Below the pieces are notes generated by a model. The model saw nothing but the letters and a program-made list of their open reading frames with translations, did no database searches and was not told the DNA's origin. The position numbers and the translations under genes are program-made. Below are positions 1-5,427 of a stretch of DNA of 6,291 bases, piece by piece. Source of the DNA: Bacillota bacterium (GTDB lineage Bacteria > Bacillota > Clostridia > Christensenellales > Aristaeellaceae); NCBI GenBank assembly GCA_023458835.1, contig JAEWWY010000398.1, positions 1-6,291 on the forward strand. The letters run 5' to 3'. Numbering within the stretch: the stretch's first letter is position 1; each line of letters starts with the position of its first letter.

Positions 1-1
1 C

Positions 2-115
2 AAGTATCATCACCTTCAAGGGCATGTAGGCCAGACATTGGGCCTGGTGGGGAACAAAAGCATGCTCGGCTTGATGCAAAAAGCGAAGCGAAGAAGAATG
101 GATTCCGATGATTAA
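2..115 (+). other. Open reading tail at left edge, possible 3' end of a truncated gene
   Basis: One frame is open from the window edge to a TAA at 113-115 and encodes about 37 residues with a basic, polar end (QKAKRRRMDSDD). I do not recognise a family. An open stretch this short arises easily by chance at this base composition, and two other frames are also open for 8 and 35 codons. It is listed only because it could be the C-terminus of a gene that starts outside the window; sequence to the left is needed to decide. Confidence 0.15.
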
Positions 116-148
116 GGGAGGGGGAGCAATCGGCCATAAAGCCCCGCC

Positions 149-162
149 CTGCGGATCCGCAG
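149..162. repeat. Perfect 14-bp palindrome
   Basis: CTGCGGATCCGCAG reads identically on both strands. It lies in gene-free sequence just after a G-rich run (115-125). It could be a small hairpin or a dyad protein-binding site. No T-run follows on either strand, so it is not a convincing terminator. Its role is unknown. Confidence 0.4.
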
Positions 163-181
163 CCCATAGCAGCCTGCACTC

Positions 182-318
182 CGCAATCAACACCATGAAA
201 AGAATGCTTATGGCTATCCTATGTATCGCTGCAAGACCCTGATGGCTATATCATCATAATAGCAAGCACAATTTGGGTCCGGCGGGCTTTCAACTACAGG
301 CTTACGGAATACGGGTGA
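182..318 (+). pseudogene. Possible decayed C-terminal fragment of a glyoxalase/VOC-family gene
   Basis: Two frames joined by a frameshift near 230 read HHEKNAYGYPMYRC and then QDPDGYIIIIAS, ending at a TGA at 316-318. Many VOC (glyoxalase/bleomycin-resistance fold) proteins end with a His, a short aromatic/Gly stretch, then DPDG followed by a hydrophobic strand ending in the metal-ligand Glu (often IIEI). Here the Glu position is Ile, there is an in-frame stop just upstream (167-169), and no ribosome binding site or intact start exists. If real, it is a dead remnant. The similarity comes from a short motif judged by eye, so chance remains quite possible. Confidence 0.22.
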
Positions 319-376
319 TAGATTACTGCCCATCATTCCAAAGAGGATGCTTTAGAAATCGGCAGCATGAATCGCC

Positions 377-403
377 AAAAAAGGCTTCCCCTTGAGGGGA
401 AGC
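377..403 (-). terminator. Candidate rho-independent terminator for the cupin transcript
   Basis: Read on the minus strand, the outer hairpin of the inverted-repeat element (8-bp GC-rich stem 384-391/396-403, 4-nt loop) is followed after two bases by six T residues (377-382). This is the geometry of an intrinsic terminator and it faces transcription arriving from the cupin gene, about 230 bp upstream. A weaker A/T hairpin with T-rich flank (about 556-581 on the minus strand) lies closer to the gene and could act first. Confidence 0.45.
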
Positions 404-505
404 TGTCGCCGAAGGTGACTGATGAGGTGTTCAGAGTAACAATTATCCCATAGCAGACCACCTCATCCGGCGCTGCGCGCCACCTTCCCCTCAAGGGGAA
501 GGCTT
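381..505. repeat. 125-bp structured inverted-repeat element (MITE/REP-like)
   Basis: Two arms of about 47-49 bp (381-429 and 459-505) are imperfect inverted copies around a 29-bp centre. Each arm carries an outer hairpin with a TTGA or TCAA loop (384-403 and 483-502, 8-bp stems), a second short hairpin (GTCGCC...GGTGAC at 405-419; GGCGC...GCGCC near 469-480), and a shared inner 9-mer GATGAGGTG/CACCTCATC (421-429 and 459-467). The second hairpins differ in sequence between arms while both remain able to fold, which suggests selection on structure. There is no ORF inside. I recall similar CTTCCCCTCAAGGGGAAG elements as intergenic repeats in gut Clostridia, but copy number cannot be checked here. 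It may be a non-autonomous mobile element, an RNA processing site or a bidirectional terminator. Confidence 0.7.
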
Positions 506-634
506 ATGATCTGCAGGCTTAATCACTGATTGACCAATGCTGCTCAGACAGCGGAAAAATCAAAAAGAAATGAACTTCTTTCGCTGAAAATCCACCGGCC
601 ATGACAGCAAAGTACCGATATATCCTGATTTCTC

Positions 635-973
635 CTACATCTCGGTATCGGCCGCCCACCAGAGCGCCGCCCATAGCAGTGGCGTATCCCGCTCATTCTC
701 CACGGTATGCAGCACGTTCGGCGGAATCTCCACTACGTCGCCGCAGCGCACGGGCTCCCGTTCATCGCCCACCACCACAAAGCCCTCGCCGCTGAAAAAG
801 AAGTATACCTCTGGTGCGGGATGCGCATGCAGCTCCATCCTGCCTTTGCCCGGGTGATAACCCCACGCGTGCTTGAACGGTGCTTTCATGCCGGATGGCA
901 ACACATCGGCAGCCAGAATGGTGTCCGCATGCGCCTTGATTGCGGTTTCCGCTTCAAACCTTGAAATATTCAT
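635..973 (-). CDS. Small single-domain cupin protein
   Basis: The 112-residue product is a single beta-barrel cupin, probably cytosolic because no signal peptide is seen. Cupin motif 1 is complete: G44, H49, H51, E55 and G62 with standard spacing. Motif 2 runs G78-P84-H89-N93, with Asn86 where Gly is usual. H49, H51, E55 and H89 would bind a divalent metal. The barrel fills the protein, and no helix-turn-helix is fused to it. The start at 973 is chosen because GGAGGG sits 8 nt upstream and the protein then begins just before the fold; an in-frame ATG at 1015 would add 14 polar residues and lacks such a site. Such small cupins act as isomerases, dioxygenases or sugar/metabolite-binding proteins, and the substrate cannot be read from sequence. 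It lies downstream of parB in the same direction, 222 bp away, with no clear terminator between, so read-through is possible. Confidence 0.88.
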   Translation of the reverse strand: MNISRFEAETAIKAHADTILAADVLPSGMKAPFKHAWGYHPGKGRMELHAHPAPEVYFFFSGEGFVVVGDEREPVRCGDVVEIPPNVLHTVENERDTPLLWAALWWAADTEM

Positions 974-981
974 TGACTGAT

Positions 982-987
982 CCCTCC
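982..987 (-). promoter_or_regulatory. Ribosome binding site of the cupin gene
   Basis: On the minus strand GGAGGG lies 8 nt before the ATG at 973. It decides the start, because the longer reading from 1015 would place this site inside the coding sequence. Confidence 0.75.
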
Positions 988-1079
988 GTTGGTTGTCGTT
1001 TCCGGTGCCGCTCATTGAAATTTTGAATTGGCATCATCGCTCAACGCAGAGCACCCCCGGATGATTGCATCCTGCCGAT

Positions 1080-1088
1080 TGTGGATAA
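1080..1088 (-). promoter_or_regulatory. Single consensus DnaA-box match
   Basis: The minus strand reads TTATCCACA, an exact match to the classical DnaA box, in the 222-bp gap between parB and the cupin. I found no second good match, no AT-rich unwinding region and no dnaA or dnaN gene, so this is not an origin by itself. parAB loci often lie near oriC, which makes an isolated box worth noting. Chance occurrence of a 9-mer is possible. Confidence 0.35.
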
Positions 1089-1195
1089 TGCTGCCTGGCA
1101 CAGGTACGGGATACTGCAAACTCCTATCGAAATGTTATGGGATGAAATGCCGTTCATATTGCATGGAGCTTAGAACACGCATCCGATAAACCTTG

Positions 1196-2053
1196 TTATT
1201 CATTCTCTCCGGCCAGTCGCTCCAATGCCTGATACAGCCGTTCCAATTCCTCGGCGCTGTAATATTGCAGTATGATCTTGCCCTTTTTGGCGCTGCCTGT
1301 AAAGGTGGTGCGCACGCCCAGCACTTCCCGCATGCGGCCCTCCAGCTCGGAAAGCTCCAGGGGCAGGGGCTTGGGGGCCGGCTTTGCCTTGGGCGCTTCC
1401 GCAGGCTTGGCGGCAAGCTGCTCCAGTTGGCGCACGCTAAGGGATGCCAGCACCGTCTGCCGGGCCAGGTCCACCTGGCGGGTAGCGTCGTCCACCCCGG
1501 CCAGCACCCTGGCATGGCCCGCGGACAGCGTGCCCTTTCGCACCAAATCGGTGACCTCCTGGGGCAGGTTCAAAAGGCGCAGAATGTTGGCGATGGCCGG
1601 ACGGCTCTTGCCCAACCGCTTGGCGGCGGCCTCCTGGGTGTAGCCGCACTGCTGCATGAGCGCCTTGATGGCCGCGGCCTCTTCCATGGGGTTTAAATCT
1701 TCCCTCTGCAGGTTTTCAATGAGCGCCGCCTCCATTTGCTGGCGGCGGTCCATATCCTTGATGATGCAGGGCACCGAAGCAAGCCCCGCCAGCCGCGCGG
1801 CGCGCCAGCGGCGCTCCCCGGCCACGATGCGGTACCGGCTGCCGATTTCCACCACCAGGATGGGCTGGAGCACCCCGGCCTCCCTGATGCTCTGGGCGAG
1901 CTGGCTTAGGCTTTCCTCCGTAAAGGTACGCCTTGGCTGCGCTTCGTTGGGATCGATATCACCGATAGGGATCTCCTTCACGGCGCTGCCCAATACATCC
2001 TCGCCCATGGGTAAAAGCTCGTCCAGCCCGCGGCCCAAACCTGTCTTTTTCAT
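1196..2053 (-). CDS. parB: Chromosome-partitioning protein ParB (Spo0J family)
   Basis: The 285-residue product is a full-length chromosomal ParB, the CTP-dependent DNA clamp that loads at parS, spreads, and recruits ParA and SMC. The N-terminus has the LGRGLDELLP segment (5-15), which in relatives contacts ParA. The ParB/Srx CTPase domain covers about 25-125 with the GERRWRA motif at 79-85 and ENLQREDLNPMEEA at 113-126. A helix-turn-helix for parS recognition lies at about 137-163 (YTQEAAAKRLGKSRPAIANI), and a linker rich in Ala, Pro and Lys (213-232) leads to a C-terminal dimerisation domain (about 234-285). The start at 2053 is preferred because AGGAAG precedes it by 7 nt and the family conserves an N-terminal MKK.GLGRGL; a start at 2104 would add 17 unrelated residues. 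It follows parA by 60 bp in one operon. No full parS site (TGTTNCACGTGAAACA) occurs in this window. Confidence 0.96.
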   Translation of the reverse strand: MKKTGLGRGLDELLPMGEDVLGSAVKEIPIGDIDPNEAQPRRTFTEESLSQLAQSIREAGVLQPILVVEIGSRYRIVAGERRWRAARLAGLASVPCIIKDMDRRQQMEAALIENLQREDLNPMEEAAAIKALMQQCGYTQEAAAKRLGKSRPAIANILRLLNLPQEVTDLVRKGTLSAGHARVLAGVDDATRQVDLARQTVLASLSVRQLEQLAAKPAEAPKAKPAPKPLPLELSELEGRMREVLGVRTTFTGSAKKGKIILQYYSAEELERLYQALERLAGENE

Positions 2054-2060
2054 GCAAACA

Positions 2061-2066
2061 CTTCCT
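2061..2066 (-). promoter_or_regulatory. Ribosome binding site of parB
   Basis: AGGAAG on the minus strand is 7 nt before the ATG at 2053. It supports the MKKTGLGRG start over the longer reading from 2104. Confidence 0.65.
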
Positions 2067-2113
2067 GCTATATGGTAAACCAGCTCAGAGACTGATCCTG
2101 GCATTCAGGGCCG

Positions 2114-2878
2114 CTAGCGGACCCCGTTGCGTTCCAGTACTTCCTTGGCCAGCGCCCGGTAGGCTTCCGCCCCGGCGCTGCGGCTATCGTACAGGTGGAT
2201 GGGTAGCCCGTGGCTGGGCGCTTCGCCCAAGCGCACGTTACGTGGGATGGTAACGGAATATACCTTGCTTTTGAAGCGGCGCTTCACCTGGTCCACTACC
2301 TGCAGGCCCAGGTTCGTGCGCCCGTCCAGCATGGTCAAAAGCACGCCTTCGATATCCAGTGCCGGATTGATGGTGCGGTTCACGCGGCTGATGGTGTTCA
2401 TCAGCGAGGTGACGCCTTCCAGGGCGTAGTACTCGCACTGGATGGGCACCAGCACCCGGGTGGCCGCTGCCAGCGCGTTGACGGTCAGCAGCCCCAGGGA
2501 CGGAGGACAGTCAATGAAAATAAAATCATATTGGGCGGCCACAGCCTGCAGCGCGTTTTTCAAGCGGTATTCCCGTCCGCTTAAATTCACCAGCTCCACT
2601 TCGGCCCCGGCCAGGCGGATATCGGCAGGCAACAGGTCCAGCCCTTTGACCCTGGTGGATATGATGCAGGCCTTCAGCTCCGCCTGCCCCACCAGCGCTT
2701 CATAGGCACTTTTCCCGCCGGCCTTCAGCCCGAAGCCGCTGGTAGTGTTGCCCTGGGGGTCAACGTCCACCGCCAGCACCCTTTGCCCCGCTTCGGCCAT
2801 GCAGGCGGATAGATTGACGGTGGTAGTAGTCTTGCCCACGCCGCCCTTTTGATTTGTAACCGCTATGATTTTACCCAT
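2114..2878 (-). CDS. parA: Chromosome-partitioning ATPase ParA (Soj family)
   Basis: The 254-residue product is a deviant-Walker ATPase that forms ATP-dependent dimers on DNA and works with ParB to position replication origins; Soj proteins in Bacillota also influence DnaA. The deviant Walker A motif KGGVGKTT is at 11-18 with signature Lys11 and catalytic-loop Lys16. Walker A' (VDVDPQGN) has Asp40, and Walker B (FIDCPP) has Asp123. The conserved segment PRNVRLGEAPSHG is at 212-224. The length and absence of an N-terminal helix-turn-helix fit the chromosomal Soj type rather than a plasmid ParA that represses its own operon. GGAGAGG lies 8 nt before the ATG at 2878, and a good promoter lies 33-61 bp upstream. 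It is first in the operon with parB. The common neighbours rsmG, mnmG and noc are not seen upstream; a divergent hydrolase gene is there instead. Confidence 0.97.
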   Translation of the reverse strand: MGKIIAVTNQKGGVGKTTTTVNLSACMAEAGQRVLAVDVDPQGNTTSGFGLKAGGKSAYEALVGQAELKACIISTRVKGLDLLPADIRLAGAEVELVNLSGREYRLKNALQAVAAQYDFIFIDCPPSLGLLTVNALAAATRVLVPIQCEYYALEGVTSLMNTISRVNRTINPALDIEGVLLTMLDGRTNLGLQVVDQVKRRFKSKVYSVTIPRNVRLGEAPSHGLPIHLYDSRSAGAEAYRALAKEVLERNGVR

Positions 2879-2910
2879 GCATGTATCCTCTCCGGGTCAA
2901 ACCCTATCCT

Positions 2911-2939
2911 ATTGTAGCGGTTTTTGTCTGTATTGTAAA
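2911..2939 (-). promoter_or_regulatory. Sigma-A-type promoter of the parA-parB operon
   Basis: On the minus strand the -35 TTTACA (2939-2934) and -10 TACAAT (2916-2911) are separated by exactly 17 bp, each one base from consensus. Transcription would start near 2904, giving a leader of about 25 nt that carries the GGAGAGG ribosome binding site at 2887-2893. Confidence 0.8.
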
Positions 2940-3016
2940 GCGCGGGGGATGGGCGGGATGGCGCTTGATATGGGTATATGAAGCCTGGAAAAACCTTTTC
3001 CCGCCGCCCGGCCTTG

Positions 3017-3045
3017 TTGACACATAATATCTGTTATGCTATATT
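3017..3045 (+). promoter_or_regulatory. Near-consensus extended -10 promoter of the hydrolase operon
   Basis: A perfect -35 TTGACA (3017-3022), a 17-bp spacer and -10 TATATT (3040-3045) preceded by the extended element TG (3037-3038) make this the strongest promoter in the window. Transcription should begin near 3052. An ATG at 3036 that would lengthen the hydrolase lies inside the spacer and so would not be transcribed from here, which supports the start at 3096. This promoter is back-to-back with the parA promoter, 78 bp between their -35 boxes. Confidence 0.85.
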
Positions 3046-3081
3046 TTACTAAGCTTATATCGTATCCGAATATCATGTTCG

Positions 3082-3086
3082 AAAGG
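3082..3086 (+). promoter_or_regulatory. Ribosome binding site of the serine hydrolase
   Basis: AAAGG lies 9 nt before the ATG at 3096, inside the predicted leader. It supports the signal-peptide start over in-frame upstream ATGs at 3036 and 3075. Confidence 0.6.
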
Positions 3087-3095
3087 CAGCCCATC

Positions 3096-4271
3096 ATGAA
3101 GCTAACGCTTATCTCCCTGCTTTGCCTGTGCCTTGCGGTGGTTTTGATTCCCGGCTATGCCGCCGGCGAAGAGTTCTCCGGCGATTTCACTGAAATCGAT
3201 GCTCAGGTCGATTCCTATTTCAAAAAGAGCAGCACGGTAGGCGGTTCCCTGGTGGTCGCCGTAGGCGGCCAGGTTGTATACCAGCGCGATTACGGCTACA
3301 GCAACAAAAACCATAAACAGCCAGTCACGGAGGATACGTATTTCCGCATCGCCTCCATTACCAAAATGGTCAGTGCCATCGGCATCATGCAGCTTAAGGA
3401 GCAGGGCCTGCTTGACCTGGATGAGGATATCAGCGAATACTTCGGCTATCAAATCGTAAACCCCAATTATCCCAAAATTCCCATCACGCTGCGGCAATGC
3501 ATGTCGCATACCACGTCCCTGAGCCAGAACGGCGGCTATTCCTACGAAAGCAGAACGATCCACGATATGCTGGCCAAGGAGGTCAGAAGGCCATCCAACT
3601 TCACCCGTGAGAAGCCGGGCGACCACTACTCCTATTCCAATTTTGGCGCCGGGCTGATGGGCTCCATTATGGAGGCGGTAACGGGCGTCAGCATCAATCA
3701 GTACATGACGGAGCACCTGTTCAAGCCGCTTGGGATCGATGCGGCTTACGGCGCCGGCTTTTTAACTGAGCCGGACCATATCGCCAGCCAATATCAAAAC
3801 GGCGATATGTATAAGAGCGCCTCCAAGTACCTTTCGGAAAAATATGAGGATTTTGCCGATCCGGAGCGCCACTACCGCATCACGGTGGGAGATGTTTTTA
3901 TCCGTTCCAGGGATCTGGCCAAAATCGGCGCCCTGCTGTGCGGCGACGGAAGCTTTGACGGCGTCCAGCTTTTGACAAAGGACAGCGTTGAAATGATGCG
4001 CACGGACCAGCGGGAGTTTGGCGCCAGCGTCACAGGCGAAAGCCCCTATGGCCTGTGCGTGAATTTGATGGGAAACGTGGTCAAGGGCCGCATGATCTAT
4101 GGGCATCAGGGCATGTCGAACGGCGCCATGTGCAATGTCTTTTATGACCCGGAAACGCAATTTGTGCTCGTCATGCTCACCAATGGCTGCAGCCAGGTCA
4201 GGCAGGACCGGATCGGTGTTCTGCCCAGAAGGCTGTTCACATATACATATCCGCTGTTCACTAAGGAATGA
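3096..4271 (+). CDS. Secreted serine hydrolase, beta-lactamase/PBP4*-like family
   Basis: The 391-residue product has the class C beta-lactamase/DD-peptidase fold (Pfam Beta-lactamase type). A Sec signal peptide covers about 1-24: basic start, hydrophobic core with Leu/Cys, and a small-residue cleavage region at YAAG. The three catalytic motifs are intact: S87-I-T-K90 with the nucleophile Ser87, Y180-S-N182, and H337-Q-G339 in place of the KTG box, as is usual in this family. Cys10 is in the hydrophobic core without a proper lipobox, so this is probably secreted rather than a lipoprotein. Family members include D-aminopeptidases, PBP4*-type endopeptidases and esterases; the fold does not by itself predict antibiotic resistance. 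It is transcribed from the strong promoter at 3017-3045 and followed after 37 bp by an NlpC/P60-type peptidase, so a role in peptidoglycan or muropeptide trimming is plausible but inferred. Confidence 0.9.
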   Translation: MKLTLISLLCLCLAVVLIPGYAAGEEFSGDFTEIDAQVDSYFKKSSTVGGSLVVAVGGQVVYQRDYGYSNKNHKQPVTEDTYFRIASITKMVSAIGIMQLKEQGLLDLDEDISEYFGYQIVNPNYPKIPITLRQCMSHTTSLSQNGGYSYESRTIHDMLAKEVRRPSNFTREKPGDHYSYSNFGAGLMGSIMEAVTGVSINQYMTEHLFKPLGIDAAYGAGFLTEPDHIASQYQNGDMYKSASKYLSEKYEDFADPERHYRITVGDVFIRSRDLAKIGALLCGDGSFDGVQLLTKDSVEMMRTDQREFGASVTGESPYGLCVNLMGNVVKGRMIYGHQGMSNGAMCNVFYDPETQFVLVMLTNGCSQVRQDRIGVLPRRLFTYTYPLFTKE

Positions 4272-4308
4272 TCTGCTTTACAGTGCATGAAAGGATGGTT
4301 CCCCGATT

Positions 4309-5130
4309 ATGAAAAAATGCCTTCTGTTGGTTATCGCACTGGTCATGATGCTCACGGCCCTCCCCGCTGCTGCCCAGGTGGAACGCCGCGCGGAGCTGGA
4401 CGCCGCTTTCTCCATGCTGGAGGAGGGCAACCCCATCCTTGCGCGCTATAACGAGATCACCGGGGCGGATGTTGAGGCCCGCTATAAATACGGCATGCCC
4501 TATATGTTCGGCGGAAAAAATGAAAACTATCTCATGAAGGTTAAAAAGTGCCTGGAGACCACCAAGTTCTTCAGGAAGGGAAAAACGTATGTGTACGGCT
4601 TTGACTGCTCCGGCTTCACCAACTGGATCAACAAGCAGGTTGGCAAGCCTGAGCATGATACGCTAAACAACATGATCCTGCAAAAGGGCAAGTATGGGGA
4701 GAAAAACCATCTGCCGGTCAAGGAACTGCCCTATGACGAGCTGCCCAAGCATTTGCAGGTGGGCGATTTCCTGGTGGGCAAGCACAGCGCCCGCCACATC
4801 ATGATGTTCATCGGTACATTGGCTGACTATGGGTATACGGCGGAAAACGCGCCGGGGCTGGCCGATTACCTGGATTACCCCATTGTCGTTCACAGCGGCA
4901 AGAACCCCTTCTATGGCGAGCGCTATGAAAAATACATCCAGGAAAACGGCCTCAGATGCAATACCACCAACGGCGGCGTGTGCATTTCCATCGTAGGCGT
5001 GCCAACAGATAAGGCTCCCCATTCCGTGCTCAGCGATAAGCAAACCTTCTATTACTTTGACCTGGACGGATACATGCTCACCATTTATGATGTTTTCACC
5101 TGCACCTCCTATGTGTGGTTCAGGATGTAG
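4309..5130 (+). CDS. Secreted NlpC/P60-type cysteine peptidase
   Basis: The 273-residue product begins with a clear Sec signal peptide (about 1-22, cleavage after PAAA). The papain-like NlpC/P60 domain starts with the strand motif YGMPYMFGG (61-69). The catalytic Cys is Cys100 in FDCSGF, the His is His163 in ARHIMMFIG, and His195 in VVHSG is the likely third residue. NlpC/P60 enzymes commonly cut the D-Glu-gamma-diamino acid bond in peptidoglycan stems. About 28 residues rich in Lys and aromatics separate the GG and FDCSG motifs, against about 10 in typical members, and the C-terminal part after 200 is also long. No SH3, LysM or other wall-binding domain is present. AAGGA (4291-4295) lies 13 nt before the ATG, a rather long spacing. 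It lies 37 bp after the serine hydrolase with no terminator between, so the two are probably one operon. Substrate is not predictable. Confidence 0.85.
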   Translation: MKKCLLLVIALVMMLTALPAAAQVERRAELDAAFSMLEEGNPILARYNEITGADVEARYKYGMPYMFGGKNENYLMKVKKCLETTKFFRKGKTYVYGFDCSGFTNWINKQVGKPEHDTLNNMILQKGKYGEKNHLPVKELPYDELPKHLQVGDFLVGKHSARHIMMFIGTLADYGYTAENAPGLADYLDYPIVVHSGKNPFYGERYEKYIQENGLRCNTTNGGVCISIVGVPTDKAPHSVLSDKQTFYYFDLDGYMLTIYDVFTCTSYVWFRM

Positions 5131-5154
5131 GACAACGAAGGAAGGCTGGCAGGA

Positions 5155-5179
5155 AGGGGAATTTTTGAAAAAATCCCCT
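5155..5179. repeat. A/T-cored hairpin after the NlpC/P60 gene
   Basis: AGGGGA and TCCCCT close a stem that continues through TTTTT and AAAAA with a single A/A mismatch and a tiny loop. It begins 25 bp after the NlpC/P60 stop codon. No T-run follows it on the plus strand, so on its own it is more likely an mRNA 3'-end stabiliser or part of a composite terminator with the hairpin at 5230-5265. Confidence 0.5.
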
Positions 5180-5229
5180 CCCCGCACCTCACCCCAAAAA
5201 CTTTATAGGACAAAATCATGTGCCTGTAT

Positions 5230-5274
5230 CCTGCCCTTTCCCGTGGCTGCGGGGGAAGGGGCAGGGTATTTTTT
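5230..5274 (+). terminator. Rho-independent terminator of the hydrolase operon
   Basis: CCTGCCC at the left pairs with GGGCAGG at the right, and the stem extends inwards through TTCCCG against CGGGGGAA with a small bulge around a TGGCTG loop. The hairpin (5230-5265) is followed by TATTTTTT (5267-5274). This is a convincing intrinsic terminator 100 bp after the NlpC/P60 stop, and it separates that operon from the two-component genes. Confidence 0.7.
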
Positions 5275-5356
5275 GTTGCCCTGTCACGGGAGACGCCGGG
5301 GGCGCACCCTTCCCGCTGTATATCCAAGGCCAAAAAAGGGCAAGGCCCGGCGCCGG

Positions 5357-5373
5357 TTTACAACACTGTTACA
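5357..5373 (+). promoter_or_regulatory. Direct repeat, candidate response-regulator operator
   Basis: TTTACA (5357-5362) and GTTACA (5368-5373) are 11 bp apart, so they face the same side of the helix. They cover the position where a -35 box would sit for the promoter at 5392-5400. OmpR/PhoB-family regulators bind such tandem half-sites; the PhoP box of Bacillus subtilis, TT(A/C/T)ACA repeats about 5 bp apart, is similar in form. Autoregulation by the adjacent regulator is inference, and only two repeats are visible. Confidence 0.35.
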
Positions 5374-5391
5374 CGATATATGGCCTGTCTG

Positions 5392-5400
5392 TGCTACAAT
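5392..5400 (+). promoter_or_regulatory. Extended -10 promoter of the two-component operon
   Basis: TGCTACAAT gives an extended TG element plus TACAAT, one base from consensus, 28 bp before the ATG at 5428. There is no good -35 at 16-18 bp, which is typical of extended -10 or activator-dependent promoters. Transcription would begin near 5407, just ahead of the GGAAGG ribosome binding site at 5411-5416. Confidence 0.6.
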
Positions 5401-5427
5401 AGGCATGTATGGAAGGATGTGGGATTC

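Noticed and set aside
195..242. Short frame MKRMLMAILCIAARP that looks like the start of a signal peptide.
   Set aside because: It stops after 15 codons and has no ribosome binding site. Chance or gene decay explains it better than a real peptide.
1193..1696. Long plus-strand open frames opposite parB, and similar ones opposite parA and the hydrolases.
   Set aside because: They overlap genes with complete conserved motifs on the other strand, have low-complexity or unrecognisable products, and lack ribosome binding sites.
2111..2120. CCGCTAGCGG palindrome over the parA stop codon as a terminator between parA and parB.
   Set aside because: The stem is only 5 bp with no loop and no T-run, and parA and parB are normally co-transcribed.
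3036..3095. Longer N-terminus for the serine hydrolase starting at 3036.
   Set aside because: This ATG lies inside the spacer of the near-consensus promoter and would push the signal peptide 20 residues inwards. The start at 3096 has a ribosome binding site and a normal signal peptide.
5367..5375. TGTTACACG resembles one half of a parS site (TGTTNCACGTGAAACA).
   Set aside because: The left half matches fully, but the following bases match only 2 of 7 in the right half, so ParB would not be expected to recognise it. It is better explained as part of the TTACA direct repeat.
5218..5427. N-terminal extension of the response regulator by 70 residues.
   Set aside because: It would translate through a terminator hairpin and the promoter, and its sequence has no domain. 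The family starts just before the acidic pair at the 5428 start.
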